From AC-37 sp036389295 (GTDB lineage: Bacteria; Actinomycetota; Thermoleophilia; Solirubrobacterales; Thermoleophilaceae), in contig DASVQB010000030.1 in the NCBI GenBank assembly GCA_036389295.1, positions 37,729 to 101,728 of the forward strand: a stretch of 64,000 bases of DNA, written 5' to 3'. Of the stretch, positions 16,099-26,830 are shown piece after piece. The position numbers and the translations under genes were made by a program. The notes under the pieces are model-generated. The model did not search any database and was not told where the DNA came from. It saw nothing but the letters and a program-made list of their open reading frames with translations. How positions within the stretch are numbered: position 1 is the stretch's first letter; each line of letters starts with the position of its first letter.

Positions 16099-16815
16099 TC
16101 AGGCGACCCGCCGCAGGCGGACGTGCGCGTGGTGCTCCAGCGTCTCCGAGAGCGCCCGGTCGGCCTGGTGCAGGGCGCGCTCGGGCGCGCTCGGGAACTC
16201 CGCGAGCGGGCGGCCCATCGCCTCGACGAGGAAGCCGTGGGCCTCGGCGCCGAGCGGGAACGAGCCGGCCTCGCAGCCCGGGCAGACCACGCCGCCGGCG
16301 CTCGCCGAGAACGCGCCCAGGTGCTCGCGCTCGCCGCAGGCCGCGCACGCCGCCAGCTCCGGCGCGAACCCGGCCGCCAGCAGCAGCTTCAGCCGGAACG
16401 CCAGCGCCTGGGCGCGGACAGCCGCGCCCGGCTCGGCGTCGAGGAGCTGGAGCTCGCGGCACAGGAGGTTGTAGGCGGGGCGGTTCGGCTCCTCCGAGTC
16501 GAGCACACGGAGCACCGCGTCGCACGCCTGGGTGGCGCGCTCGAGGGCGTCCCGGCGCTCGCGGAGCGAAGCGTGCGGGTCCACGGTCTCGGCGGAGGTG
16601 ACCGTGCACAGCTCGCCGCGGCCCTCGTGGAGGATCAGCTCGACCCGGAACAGCGGCTCGAGCCGCCCTCCGAAGCGCGACTTCACCCGCCTGACCCCCT
16701 TCGCGATCGCGTTCACCCGCCCGCGGTCGCGGGTGTAGACGTGGAGGATCCGGTCCGCCTCTCCGTAGCGGATCGAGCGCAGCACGACGGCCTCCGTACT
16801 GAAGCTCCGGGGCAT
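16099..16815 (-). CDS. recO: DNA repair protein RecO
   Basis: A 238-residue recombination mediator of the RecFOR pathway, annealing ssDNA and helping RecA load. The N-terminal OB fold opens RSFSTEAVVLRSIRYGEADRILHVYTRDRG, and ARGVRR-like KGVRRVKSRFGGRLEPL follows. A zinc finger is intact: CAACGE then about 16 residues later CPGCEAG. Length is typical. It diverges from the glutaredoxin gene at 16836, with only 20 bases between starts. Confidence 0.92.
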   Translation of the reverse strand: MPRSFSTEAVVLRSIRYGEADRILHVYTRDRGRVNAIAKGVRRVKSRFGGRLEPLFRVELILHEGRGELCTVTSAETVDPHASLRERRDALERATQACDAVLRVLDSEEPNRPAYNLLCRELQLLDAEPGAAVRAQALAFRLKLLLAAGFAPELAACAACGEREHLGAFSASAGGVVCPGCEAGSFPLGAEAHGFLVEAMGRPLAEFPSAPERALHQADRALSETLEHHAHVRLRRVA

Positions 16816-16835
16816 CGCCCTAAACTCTGTCGCCC

Positions 16836-17090
16836 GTGCCGGACATCGTCCTCTACACCACCGAGCCCTGCGGGTTCTGCCGCCAGGCCAAGGCCCTGCT
16901 CCAGAGCCGCGGCGTGGAGTACGACGAGGTCAACCTCGCCAAGGACCCGTCCGGGAGGGCCGACCTCGTGGCCAAGACCGGTCAGATGACCTTCCCCCAG
17001 GTCCTGGTGGGCGAGCGGGCGATCGGCGGCTTCCGCGAGCTGATCGAGGCCGACCGCGCCGGGATCCTCGACTCGCTGCTGGCCGCCTAG
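16836..17090 (+). CDS. Glutaredoxin-family protein
   Basis: An 84-residue single-domain protein starting at a GTG. It has an N-terminal beta strand (DIVLYTT), a dithiol active site CGFC at Cys12-Cys15, the cis-proline loop MTFPQVLVGE and the GGFREL glycine pair near the end, all standard glutaredoxin features. In actinobacteria such proteins work as mycoredoxins or with other thiols rather than glutathione; mycoredoxin usually has CGYC, so its partner thiol is uncertain. Cytoplasmic. It faces recO head-to-head. Confidence 0.88.
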   Translation: MPDIVLYTTEPCGFCRQAKALLQSRGVEYDEVNLAKDPSGRADLVAKTGQMTFPQVLVGERAIGGFRELIEADRAGILDSLLAA

Positions 17091-17095
17091 CGGCT

Positions 17096-17362
17096 CTACG
17101 CGAGCCGGATCGCGAGCGCGACCAGCGCCGCCGCGCAGATCGCCAGGAGGGCGACGAAGGCCCTCAGCACCGCGCGCTCGCGGTCGCGGCGGGCGTTCAG
17201 CCAGACGAGCGCCGCGAACTCGCGGTCGAGGCGCGTCCAGCGGCGCCGCCCGTAGTCGTCGGGCTCGATCTCGCGCAGCACGAGCCGCGCGAAGTCGCCC
17301 GATGGCCTGAGCTCGGCGCCGCCGGCGACGGGGCGGCTCTCCTGTCCCAGCCCGTCGCTCAT
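17096..17362 (-). CDS. Small C-terminally anchored membrane protein
   Basis: An 88-residue protein with a soluble, charged N-terminal region (FARLVLREIEPDDYGRRRW, then LDREFAALVWLNARRDRERAV) and one hydrophobic segment at the very end (FVALLAICAAALVALAIRLA, residues about 69-88), so it is probably tail-anchored with the bulk in the cytoplasm. No family recognised. It lies 13 bases downstream of the coiled-coil membrane protein gene and is likely co-transcribed with it. Confidence 0.6.
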   Translation of the reverse strand: MSDGLGQESRPVAGGAELRPSGDFARLVLREIEPDDYGRRRWTRLDREFAALVWLNARRDRERAVLRAFVALLAICAAALVALAIRLA

Positions 17363-17375
17363 CCGCCCGGGCCCC

Positions 17376-18284
17376 TCACGTCTCCCTCGGCAGCGCCGTG
17401 AAGATGCTCGCGAGCATGGCCGCGACCGCCATCAGCGGCGCCCGCTTGACCGGGTGCAGCGGCGGGCGCTCGGGGAAGGCGACGACCCAGTGGCGCGCAC
17501 TGGCGCAGACGAAGTCGAACGAGACGGCCTCGGGCGCGTGGCGGCCGAGGCAGGTCCGGAAGTCGTAGCGTGAACGGGCGGGGCTCAGGTCGAGGATCCG
17601 GTCGGGGACGCCCGGGCCGCGGTGCGTTATCTCGAACAGGAAGTCGCCGTCCTCGTACTCCTGGCGGACGACCGCGACCGGCACCAGCTCGTTACCCGGG
17701 AACAGGACCGGCAGAACCTTCCGCGAGGTGCGCGCCAGCAGGTCCTCGAAGCTCTGCCCGGGGTTCTCCGCGCGCACCGGGTAGGGGTCGATCAGGAGCG
17801 TGAGCAGCCAGTCGCCGAGCACGCTGTCGGTCCGCTCGGACTGCTCGCGGTCGGCCTCGAGGGCCTCGCACCGGCCGCGCACCTGCTCGAGCTCGCGGCG
17901 GAGGCCGTCGATCTGGTTGTGGAGCCGCACCACGCGCGCGCGTGCCTTGTCGCGCTGCGCCTCCATCACGCAGACCTCCCTGCCCAGCCGCGTGCTGCGG
18001 CTCAGCAGCAGCCGCAGGCCCACCGCCGGCGGGACCAGCATGACCGCGCAGGCGCCGAGCAGGACGCCCTGGACCAGCGGGGGCGCGTCCAGCAGCCAGC
18101 TCGACGCCGACGCGAGGGCCGCGGCCGCGGCGCCGGCGATCCAGCGGAACGCGGCGTGCATCGACTCGACGAGCACGAGGCGCGCGAGCTGGCGCGACCA
18201 GCCCGCCGCGCGGGTGCCCCGCTCGCTCGCCGCCCTGCCGTTGCCGCCCGGGGCCGTCCGGCCCCGGTCCTCGGTTCCGCCCAA
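17376..18284 (-). CDS. Membrane protein with coiled coil, unknown function
   Basis: A 302-residue protein I do not recognise. After a low-complexity head of about 35 residues come two membrane segments (about residues 46-65 and 70-95, FRWIAGAAAAALASASSWLL and QGVLLGACAVMLVPPAVGL), then a coiled coil of about 50 residues (EAQRDKARARVVRLHNQIDGLRRELEQVRGRCEALEADREQ), then a globular domain of about 120 residues with FDFVCASARHWVVAF, and a final short hydrophobic stretch. The layout suggests a membrane-tethered cytoplasmic sensor or scaffold. It precedes the small tail-anchored gene at 17096, and both may form one unit. Confidence 0.65.
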   Translation of the reverse strand: MGGTEDRGRTAPGGNGRAASERGTRAAGWSRQLARLVLVESMHAAFRWIAGAAAAALASASSWLLDAPPLVQGVLLGACAVMLVPPAVGLRLLLSRSTRLGREVCVMEAQRDKARARVVRLHNQIDGLRRELEQVRGRCEALEADREQSERTDSVLGDWLLTLLIDPYPVRAENPGQSFEDLLARTSRKVLPVLFPGNELVPVAVVRQEYEDGDFLFEITHRGPGVPDRILDLSPARSRYDFRTCLGRHAPEAVSFDFVCASARHWVVAFPERPPLHPVKRAPLMAVAAMLASIFTALPRET

Positions 18285-18396
18285 GCCGCTCCTCCCGCTC
18301 GCGTCGCGGGCGCGCCGACCCCCCTGCCGGCCGCCGCAGCGGGCGCACCATACGGTCGCCGGCCGCGCGACTCCACGAAAACCTCCAGACGGGGGA

Positions 18397-19239
18397 TTAC
18401 TTTCGGACTCGCGGGCGGGGTTGGCAGCGCTCGCAGACGTACGTGCCGCGCTGGCCGACCCTCATCTTCACGATCGTCCTCCCGCAGCGCGGGCACGGCT
18501 CGCCCTCGCGCAGGTGGACGAGGAAGCGGTCCTGGAAGACGCCGCGCCCCCCGTCCGGGTGGCGGAAGTCGTCGATCGAGGCGCCGCGGGCGTCGATGCC
18601 GGCCTGGAGCGACTCGACGACGGCGTCGCGCAGGTCGGCGATCTGGCGCCGGCGCAGGGTCCCGACCGGCCGCAGCGGGTGGATACGCGCCCGGAACAGC
18701 GCCTCGTCCGCGTAGATGTTGCCCACCCCGGCGACCCGCTCCTGGGACAGCAGGAACGACTTGACGGGCGCGCGGCGGCCGGCCGCCATGGCGCGCAGCG
18801 CGTCGGCGGTGAAGTCCGGGCCGAGCGGCTCGACCCCGAGGCGCGAGGCGAAGTAGTCGTCGCGGGCGCCGGAGCCGAGCAGCACGACGCCGGTGCCGAA
18901 GCGGCGCGGGTCGGTGAACAGGACGCGCTCGCCGGAGGAGAGGTCGAGCCGGACCCGGACGTAGGGTGGGGTCCCGGCACCCCCGGGGTCGAGCAGCAGG
19001 TTCCCGGTCATCCGCAGGTGCATGGCCAGGTGGACGTCGTCCTCCAGCTCCCAGAGCAGGTACTTGCCGCGCCTGGCGAGCCGCTCGACCCGCCGGCCGT
19101 CGACCGCCGCCGCCAGCTCCTCCGGCGGCGCCGGCTCGCACCAGCGCGGGTCGAGGACCTCGATCCGCTCGAGCGTCGCGCCCTCGACCACCGGCGCGAG
19201 GTGGGTGCGGATCGTCTCGACCTCGGGCAGCTCGGGCAC
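18397..19239 (-). CDS. mutM: Formamidopyrimidine-DNA glycosylase
   Basis: A 280-residue base-excision repair enzyme removing oxidised purines such as 8-oxoguanine. It starts with the invariant PELPEVET, whose N-terminal proline is the catalytic nucleophile after removal of the initiator residue (GTG start at 19239). The conserved lysine region (RRGKYLLWEL), the helix-two-turn-helix segment (QERVAGVGNIYADEALF, with R-IHPLRP) and a C-terminal zinc finger (CPRCGRTIVK, then YVCERCQP) are all present. Length is normal. It lies 10 bases after the phosphopentomutase start, so it may share a transcript with deoB. Confidence 0.93.
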   Translation of the reverse strand: MPELPEVETIRTHLAPVVEGATLERIEVLDPRWCEPAPPEELAAAVDGRRVERLARRGKYLLWELEDDVHLAMHLRMTGNLLLDPGGAGTPPYVRVRLDLSSGERVLFTDPRRFGTGVVLLGSGARDDYFASRLGVEPLGPDFTADALRAMAAGRRAPVKSFLLSQERVAGVGNIYADEALFRARIHPLRPVGTLRRRQIADLRDAVVESLQAGIDARGASIDDFRHPDGGRGVFQDRFLVHLREGEPCPRCGRTIVKMRVGQRGTYVCERCQPRPRVRK

Positions 19240-19249
19240 GGCCCCGAGG

Positions 19250-20440
19250 TTAGGGCCGGGCGGTCGCGGGCTCGGCCCGCTCGCCGGCCGGCACGAACGG
19301 CTCGCCGCCGAGCGGCGCGTCGCGGCCCGTGAGCCACCGGTGGACGCTCGCGCCGACCGACGCCATCGGCGCCTCCACCCGCCGGCCGTCGTGGCCGTCG
19401 AACGTCGCCAGGAGCGGCGAGAGCTCGCGCGTGTGGTCGGAGCCGGCCGAGTCGGGGTCCACGCCGTGGTCGGCGCACAGGACCAGCAGGTCGCCGGGCC
19501 GGAGCGCCGCGGTCCAGCGCGCCACCGCGGCGTCGACCTCCCGCAGCGCGGCCGCGAAGCCGTGGACGTCCTTGCGGTGCCCGTAGACGGTGTCGGTGTC
19601 GACCAGGTTCGCGAACGCGAGCCCGCCGCCCGGCTCGGCGAGCAGGTCGTCGAGGGCCGCGATCGCGGTCCGGTTATCGTGCGCGGGACGGGTCTCCGAC
19701 ACGCCGCGGCCCGCGAACACCTCCCCCACCTTCCCGACCGCGCACACCGGCACCCCCTGCTCGGCCAGGAGGTCGAGGTGGGTCGGGCCGGGCGGGGGAA
19801 GCGAGTAGTCGCGCCGCCCCGGCAGGCGCCGGAACGCGCCCGGCTCGCCCTCGAACGGGCGGGCGATCACGCGGCCGACGGCGTGCTCGCCCCGGAGCAT
19901 CCCGCGCGCCGCCTCGCACGCGGCGTACAGCTCGTCGAGCGGGACGGCGGCCACGTTCGCCGCCACCTGGAAGACCGAGTCGGCCGAGGTGTAGACGATC
20001 AGCCCGCCGGTCTCGAGCTGCTCGGCGCCGAACTCGTCGATCGCGCGCAGCCCCTCCGACGCGGCGTTGCACAGCACCGCGCGGCCGGTCGCGCGCTCGA
20101 ACGCCTCGACCACCTCGGCCGGGAAGCCGTCCGGGTAGGTGGGCGGGCCCTCGGTGGAGACGCCCATCAGCTCCCAGTGGCCGGCGGTCGTGTCCTTGCC
20201 CGGCCCGACCGGCCACAGCCGGCCGTGCACGGCCGGCTCCTCCACCGGCGGCACGCCGTCGATGGCGGTCACGTTCCCGAGCCCGAGCCGCGTCAGCGCC
20301 GGCAGGTCGAGGCCGCCGACGGCGCGCGCGACGTGGGCGAGCGTGTTCGCGCCCTCGTCGCCGTAGTCGGCCGCGTCGGCGGTCGCGCCGCAGCCGCAGG
20401 CGTCCAGCACCACGACGAACGCTCGGCGGCCCCGGCTCAC
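19250..20440 (-). CDS. deoB: Phosphopentomutase
   Basis: A 396-residue alkaline-phosphatase-superfamily enzyme interconverting (deoxy)ribose 1-phosphate and 5-phosphate in nucleoside salvage. Metal-binding residues are visible at the N terminus (VVLDACGCG with the first Asp), in the core (DTDTVYGHRKDVHGFAAAL) and near the end (LCADHGVDPDSAGSDHTREL). GHWELMGV contains the region of the phosphorylatable threonine. The start is at 20440, encoding SRGRRAFVVVLDACG. It sits between xerD and mutM, all minus strand; deoB-xerD association is common in Gram-positive genomes. Confidence 0.92.
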   Translation of the reverse strand: MSRGRRAFVVVLDACGCGATADAADYGDEGANTLAHVARAVGGLDLPALTRLGLGNVTAIDGVPPVEEPAVHGRLWPVGPGKDTTAGHWELMGVSTEGPPTYPDGFPAEVVEAFERATGRAVLCNAASEGLRAIDEFGAEQLETGGLIVYTSADSVFQVAANVAAVPLDELYAACEAARGMLRGEHAVGRVIARPFEGEPGAFRRLPGRRDYSLPPPGPTHLDLLAEQGVPVCAVGKVGEVFAGRGVSETRPAHDNRTAIAALDDLLAEPGGGLAFANLVDTDTVYGHRKDVHGFAAALREVDAAVARWTAALRPGDLLVLCADHGVDPDSAGSDHTRELSPLLATFDGHDGRRVEAPMASVGASVHRWLTGRDAPLGGEPFVPAGERAEPATARP

Positions 20441-20491
20441 CCGGGCGTTGTACCAGGGGGCGGCGCCGGTCGTGGAGCGGCGGGCGGGGGC

Positions 20492-21430
20492 TCAGCCCGT
20501 CGCGCGCGGGTGCGCCCGGAAGTACACGTCCTTCAGCCGCTCGCTGGAGAGGTGCGTGTACAGCTGGGTCGTGGCCACGTCGGCGTGGCCCAGCATCTCC
20601 TGGACCGAGCGCAGGTCGCAGCCGCCGTTCAGCAGATGCGTCGCGAACGTGTGGCGGAGGGTGTGCGGGCTCATGCGGTCGGCCAGCCCGGCGGACGCCG
20701 CGTGGCGCCGGACGATCTTGTAGAGGCCCTGCCGCGTGAGCGGCTCGCCGCGGAAGTTGAGGAACAGCTCGGCCACCGGGCGGCCGCGGGCCAGCGCCGG
20801 GCGGCCGCGCTCGACGTAGCGGGCGACGGCCTCGGCGGCCGCCGAGCCCACCGGCACGACGCGCTCCTTCGCGCCCTTCCCCCGCGCGCGCAGCACCCGG
20901 TCCTCCAGGTCGACGTCCGACACGGCGATCCCGATCGCCTCCGAGGCCCGCAGCCCGCACGCGTACATCAGCTCGAGCAGCGCGCGGTCGCGCAGGGCGG
21001 TCGGCTCGGTGCCCCGCGGCTGCTCCAGCAGGCGGCCGACCTCGCCGCGCGTGAGCACCTTCGGGAGCCGCCGGCTGCGCCGCGGGCCGGCGATCGTCGC
21101 CATCGGGTCCACGTCGAGCACGCCCTCGCGGCGCAGGTGGCGGTAGAACGACCGCAGGCAGGCGGTCTTGCGGTGGATCGTGGCCGGCGACGCCGGCGCG
21201 CGGCCGTTGCCCTCCGCGAGCCGGGCGAGGAAGTCGGAGACGTCCGCGGCCGTGGCCGACTCGGGCCCGCGCCCGCGCTCGTCGAGGAAGCGGCCGAACT
21301 GGAGCAGGTCCGAGCGGTAGGCGTCGAGCGTGTTGCGCGACAGGCCGCGCTCGAACTCGAGGTAGGCGAGGAAGTCGAGCACCAGGTGCTCGAACGGGCG
21401 CTGCGGGACGATCGAGGTGACGGTGGCCAC
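20492..21430 (-). CDS. xerD: Tyrosine recombinase XerD
   Basis: A 312-residue chromosome-dimer-resolution recombinase. The N-terminal SAM-like core-binding domain runs to about residue 110 (FLAYLEFERGLSRNTLDAYRSDL). The catalytic domain carries the conserved Arg (ACGLRASEA), the Lys strand (GKGAKERVVPVG), the HxLRH box (SPHTLRHTFATHLL), the second His (LGHADVATTQ) and the nucleophilic Tyr in LYTHLSSERLKDVY. The position next to a NUDIX gene repeats the mycobacterial order, which favours a housekeeping Xer role over a mobile-element integrase. Length and the FXXHPRA tail fit XerD. Confidence 0.9.
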   Translation of the reverse strand: MATVTSIVPQRPFEHLVLDFLAYLEFERGLSRNTLDAYRSDLLQFGRFLDERGRGPESATAADVSDFLARLAEGNGRAPASPATIHRKTACLRSFYRHLRREGVLDVDPMATIAGPRRSRRLPKVLTRGEVGRLLEQPRGTEPTALRDRALLELMYACGLRASEAIGIAVSDVDLEDRVLRARGKGAKERVVPVGSAAAEAVARYVERGRPALARGRPVAELFLNFRGEPLTRQGLYKIVRRHAASAGLADRMSPHTLRHTFATHLLNGGCDLRSVQEMLGHADVATTQLYTHLSSERLKDVYFRAHPRATG

Positions 21431-21544
21431 GGGGAGCCGTGTTCGCCCGCCGCCGCGGTTCCCCTCGCCGGTGCAACCGGGCGCCCACCGCCGCCCGCCC
21501 GCCGGTGCGGACCGGCGCCCACCCCCGCCCCGCGCCGCCGCGGC

Positions 21545-22075
21545 TCAGGCGTCGCGGCCGTACGCGCGGAACCAGAGCAGGCCGATCAGCGACTTCGCGT
21601 CCGTCGTGCGCTCGATCGCCGCGTCCAGCTCGGCGAGCGGGACCGCCTCGACCTCGATCCGCTCGTTCTCCTCCGACTCGCCCTCGGCGTCGTAGAGGTC
21701 GGTCGCCAGGTAGACGTAGTAGCGCTCGTTCGAGAACCCGGGCGACGCGTAGCAGGTGACGAGGTGGCGCCACTCGCGCGCGCCCTTGCCGATCTCCTCG
21801 ACGAGCTCGCGCTTGGCGGTCTCGAGCGGCCCCTCCCCCTCCTGGTCGAGCTTGCCGGCGGGGACCTCGAGCAGCGCCTGCTCGCCGACCGCCTCGCGCG
21901 GCTGCCTGACGAGGTACAGCCGCTCGCCGTCGTGGGCGACGACCGCGGCGGCGCCGGGGTGGACCGCGTACTCGCGCTCGACCTCCTCGCCGTCGTCGTG
22001 CCTGAAGCGGTCGACGCGCACGCCGAGCACGCGCCCGCTCCAGACCTCCTCGCCGCCTGTCCGCTCGAAGCTCAT
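21545..22075 (-). CDS. NUDIX hydrolase, ADP-ribose pyrophosphatase type
   Basis: A 176-residue protein with the Nudix box of the ADPRase type: VPAGKLDQEGEGPLETAKREL followed by VEEIG, where the RE...EE residues bind Mg2+. The proline-like signature about 15 residues after the box is at PGFSNERYYVYLA. Likely hydrolyses ADP-ribose or a related sugar nucleotide to AMP plus a sugar phosphate in the cytoplasm. The ATG at 22075 overlaps the DUF3866 stop by 4 bases. The M. tuberculosis counterpart (Rv1700) also lies between pyrG and the xer gene, which supports orthology. Confidence 0.88.
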   Translation of the reverse strand: MSFERTGGEEVWSGRVLGVRVDRFRHDDGEEVEREYAVHPGAAAVVAHDGERLYLVRQPREAVGEQALLEVPAGKLDQEGEGPLETAKRELVEEIGKGAREWRHLVTCYASPGFSNERYYVYLATDLYDAEGESEENERIEVEAVPLAELDAAIERTTDAKSLIGLLWFRAYGRDA

Positions 22076-23088
22076 CGGCTCATCTCGTCGCCGAGGACCG
22101 CGCCCCCCGCCAGCGCGGCGCGGAAGAACAGCTGGTCCTCCCCGATCGAGCGGCCCATGGTACGGGCGGGGAGCCCGGAGGCCGCATAGCCGCGCAGGTC
22201 GACCCCCGTCCAGCGCGGCTCGTGCTTGCCGAACACCGCGCGGAACTCGTCGTCGGGCACCGCGACGATGACCGGCTTGAGCAGCATCTGGAGGACGGTG
22301 GCGGAGTGGTGCGAGAGCCCGCGGTGGCGCGGCCTCGGGTCCGCCGCCGACATGCGCGGCACGAGGATCGTCCGGCAGCCGAGCGCCAGCGCCGCGTGCG
22401 CGGTGTCGAGCGCCGCCATGCCGCCGTGGCCGAGCGCGGTGGCGGAGCCGAGGATGCCCGGACCCGGTCCCGCGATGCACGCGTCCCACCCGAGCTCCGT
22501 CAGGCCGGTGTGGATCGCGCCGGCCGTGCTGACCGACTCGAGCTCGCCGCCGAATGCCGAGGCAGCCGTCACGTGGTCCACGACGAGCTCGCGCTCGCGC
22601 AGCTCGACCACGACGTCGGACAGCTCGCCGCTGAGCGCGCCGCCGGCCGTCTGGACGTAGCCGATCCGCGCCCCCGGCCGGCGCTTGGCCGCGGCCCACG
22701 CAACGCACGGGAGCTGGCCGTGGAGCGAGATCACCGCGACCGGCTTGCCGATCGGCCGCTGGAGGTGCAGGGCGCGCTCCTCGAGCGGCAGGACGGCGTG
22801 CTGGAGCGACGTGTAGTTCAGCTTCATCACGTGCGCGCCCTCGAGGCCGGCCCCGTCGAGGCCCCGCGTGAGGTTCACGTGGACGATGTCGAAGCCGCCG
22901 CTGCCGAGGCCGAGGTCCTGGGCCGCCACGTTCACGACCACGTCGTCGCCGGCCTCGACCGGGCCCGTGAGCCGCTCGTAGGAGACCGCGTCGCGCTGCT
23001 CGCCGTCGATCTCGACCGTGAGCCGGGCCGCCGGGCCGGCCCGGTCGACCGAGACCACGGTCCCGCGCCGGAGGGCGAGGCTGGTCAC
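22072..23088 (-). CDS. DUF3866 family protein
   Basis: A 338-residue protein of the DUF3866 family, unknown function, common in actinobacteria. The start is the GTG at 23088 (TSLALRRGTVVSVD), overlapping the peptidase stop by 4 bases. Features include an N-terminal beta-rich domain with VVVNVAAQDLGLGSGGFDIVHVNLTRG, a GYVQTAGGALSG segment, AGPGPGILGSATALGHGG and a histidine-rich stretch PRHRGLSHHSATVLQML. The glycine-rich loops and conserved histidines suggest an enzyme, but no reaction is established. Translationally coupled on both sides to the M20 peptidase and the NUDIX gene. Confidence 0.85.
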   Translation of the reverse strand: MTSLALRRGTVVSVDRAGPAARLTVEIDGEQRDAVSYERLTGPVEAGDDVVVNVAAQDLGLGSGGFDIVHVNLTRGLDGAGLEGAHVMKLNYTSLQHAVLPLEERALHLQRPIGKPVAVISLHGQLPCVAWAAAKRRPGARIGYVQTAGGALSGELSDVVVELRERELVVDHVTAASAFGGELESVSTAGAIHTGLTELGWDACIAGPGPGILGSATALGHGGMAALDTAHAALALGCRTILVPRMSAADPRPRHRGLSHHSATVLQMLLKPVIVAVPDDEFRAVFGKHEPRWTGVDLRGYAASGLPARTMGRSIGEDQLFFRAALAGGAVLGDEMSR

Positions 23089-24224
23089 GCGCTGTGGGCC
23101 ACGATGCCGAGGGTCACGTCGAGCATCGTCTCCAGGGCCTCGACCGAGACGCGCTCGTCCGGCTGGTGGTTCGCCACGGTCCCGTTCGCGACGTTCAGGC
23201 ACGACAGCCCGCGGGCCTGGAACACGTGGGCGTCGCTGCCGCCGCCGGTCGCGATCGGGCGCGGCTCGATGCCGAGCCCGCTCAGCGCCGCCGCGGCGAC
23301 CTCCACCACCGGCGCCGATCGCGGGATCCGGTACGCGCGCGAGACCTCCTCGACGCCCAGCTCCAGGTCGCACTCGCAGTCGCTGGCCGACTCCGTCAGC
23401 GAGTCGACCATCCGCCGGACCACGTCGCTCGCGCGGTCGTGGTCGAGGCTGCGCGCCTCGAGCTCGACGCGGCAGCGCTCCGCCACGACGTTCCGCGCCG
23501 TGCCGCCCTCGATCGTGCCGACGTTCGCGGTCGTCTCCGCGTCGAGCCTGCCCAGCTCGAGCGCGGCGACGGCCCGCGCGGCCGACGCGATCGCGTTGCG
23601 CCCGTCCTCCGGGCGGATCCCGGCGTGCGCCGACTGCCCGCGGAACGAGGCGTCGACCCGGTAGTAGCTCGGGGCGGCCACGACCAGCTCGCCGATCGGC
23701 GAGGCGTGGTCGAACACGAACCCGAGGTCCGCCGAGAGCGACGAGACGTCGAACGCCTTCGCGCCGAGGAGGCCGGGCTCCTCGCAGGTCGTGAACACGA
23801 GCTCGATCCCGACCGGCGGGGGCTCGGCGGCGAAGCGCCGGGCAATCGCCAGCACGACGGCCACCGCCGCCTTGTTGTCGGCGCCGAGGATCGCGTCGTT
23901 CTCGTTCGTCAGGACCCCGTCGCGCTCGACCACGTTCACGGGCGCCTCGAGCGGCACCGTGTCGAGGTGCGTGCAGAGCATGATCGTGCGCGCGCCGGGG
24001 GGCCCGGGGATACGCGCGAGCAGGTTGCCGGCGTCCGAGCCGGTCTCCGCGCGGGTCCGGTCCTCGGCGGCCTCGATCCCCGCCTCGCGCAGCATCGCCG
24101 CGACCGCGTCCGCCATCGCGCGCTCGCGACGCGACGGGCTCTCGACCTCGCACAGGTGGACGAGGTCGGCGACGACCCGCTGGCGCTCGGCGGCGCTCGC
24201 CCGTGGCGCGACCGTCGCGCTCAA
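23085..24224 (-). CDS. M20-family metallopeptidase (PepT-like)
   Basis: A 379-residue di-zinc amino/carboxypeptidase-fold protein. Ligands are visible in CTHLDTV (first His), GADNKAAVAVVLAI (bridging Asp), TTCEEPGLLG (Glu-Glu general base/ligand), FDHAS and the C-terminal ATGGGSDAHVFQARG region. The lid/dimerisation domain (SFRGQSAHAGIRPEDGRNAI) fits the PepT/M20 group. It likely cleaves small peptides in the cytoplasm. The start is probably the TTG at 24224, 4 bases after the pyrG stop; downstream alternatives would remove the first helix. Member of the pyrG-peptidase-DUF3866-NUDIX series. Confidence 0.88.
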   Translation of the reverse strand: MSATVAPRASAAERQRVVADLVHLCEVESPSRRERAMADAVAAMLREAGIEAAEDRTRAETGSDAGNLLARIPGPPGARTIMLCTHLDTVPLEAPVNVVERDGVLTNENDAILGADNKAAVAVVLAIARRFAAEPPPVGIELVFTTCEEPGLLGAKAFDVSSLSADLGFVFDHASPIGELVVAAPSYYRVDASFRGQSAHAGIRPEDGRNAIASAARAVAALELGRLDAETTANVGTIEGGTARNVVAERCRVELEARSLDHDRASDVVRRMVDSLTESASDCECDLELGVEEVSRAYRIPRSAPVVEVAAAALSGLGIEPRPIATGGGSDAHVFQARGLSCLNVANGTVANHQPDERVSVEALETMLDVTLGIVAHSA

Positions 24225-24228
24225 TCCG

Positions 24229-25909
<1,681 letters not shown>

Positions 25910-25917
<8 letters not shown>

Positions 25918-26749
25918 GCGAGATCCTTCCGAGCGAGTCTAGATGACGCAGTACCGGGGCCCGGTCGACCACCTCGGAGATCGACCGGAACTCCCCGTAC
26001 ACCGTAATGGCGGCCATGACGGCAACGGCGATGGCCTGGCCGGTGAGCGAGAGCGACATGAGGAGCCAGAGGCCCGCGACCGCCCCGACCGCGTTCGACC
26101 CGGTGTCGCCGAGCATCCCGACCTCGCGCAGGTCGAGCGGCAGCAGCACCAGGACCGGCCCGAGGAAGAGGCCGAGCGTCCAGAGCGGGTCGGCGTCCCG
26201 CGAGCCGGCGACGAGGGCGGCCCCGAGCAGGACGAGGGCCTTGCCGGAGCGGCCGGGCCGCAGGTCGAGCAGGTTGAAGAGGTTGGTGGCCAGCACGAGC
26301 ACCCCCGCCCCGAGCAGCAGCTCGTCGGCCGCGTCGCGGCCGGTGGCCGACATGACGAACAGCGCGAGGCCGAGGGTGCCGGCGGCCTTGATCGCCCCGG
26401 TCGAGAGGCCGCCGCTGGCCGCCGCGCGGGCGTGACCGCGCCAGCCGCGCGCCGAGGCGTCGGTGCCGACGAGGTCGTCGATCAGCCCGAGCAGCGCGAC
26501 GCCGGTGACGAACAGGACCGCGGTGCCGGTCTCGGCGAGCAGCACGTCGTCGTCCGACCACTCGTGCAGCACCGTCACGGGGGCGAGGGCGAGCAGCGCC
26601 GCCACCGGGATGGCGATCCCGGCCGGGAACGCGACCGGCGCGCCGCGGTAGTTCTCGCGGGCGAAGCCCTGCTCGCGGAGGCCGCGGACGAGCGGGGGAG
26701 CCACCGCCGCCGCAGTCAGGAGGGAGACGATCAGCGGCAGCGTCTTCAT
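25910..26749 (-). CDS. MraY/WecA-like glycosyl phosphotransferase (membrane)
   Basis: A 279-residue polytopic protein with about nine hydrophobic segments. The conserved aspartates of the polyprenyl-phosphate N-acetylhexosamine-1-phosphate transferase family are in LLGLIDDLVGTD (first DD) and TNLFNLLDLRPGRSGK (the NxxNxxD-like motif), and GMLGDTGSNAVGA holds a further Asp. ENYRGAPVAFPAGIAI replaces the usual N-terminal KGGIPTMGG region. It is shorter than MraY (about 320-360), and IKAAGTLGLAL suggests a divergent branch. Likely transfers a sugar-1-phosphate onto a lipid carrier for a surface glycan. Preceded by three tandem hairpins. Confidence 0.8.
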
Positions 26750-26830
26750 CGACCGAACCTATCGCGGGGGGCGGACGGGCCTCGGCGGCCGGGTCCGGCG
26801 GACGCTTGCCCGGCCACCGTGGTCGATTTG

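Noticed and set aside
20492..21430. XerD as the integrase of the tRNA(CAT)-flanked element
   Set aside because: Its neighbours and sequence match the housekeeping Xer gene, and it is 18 kb away from the repeats.
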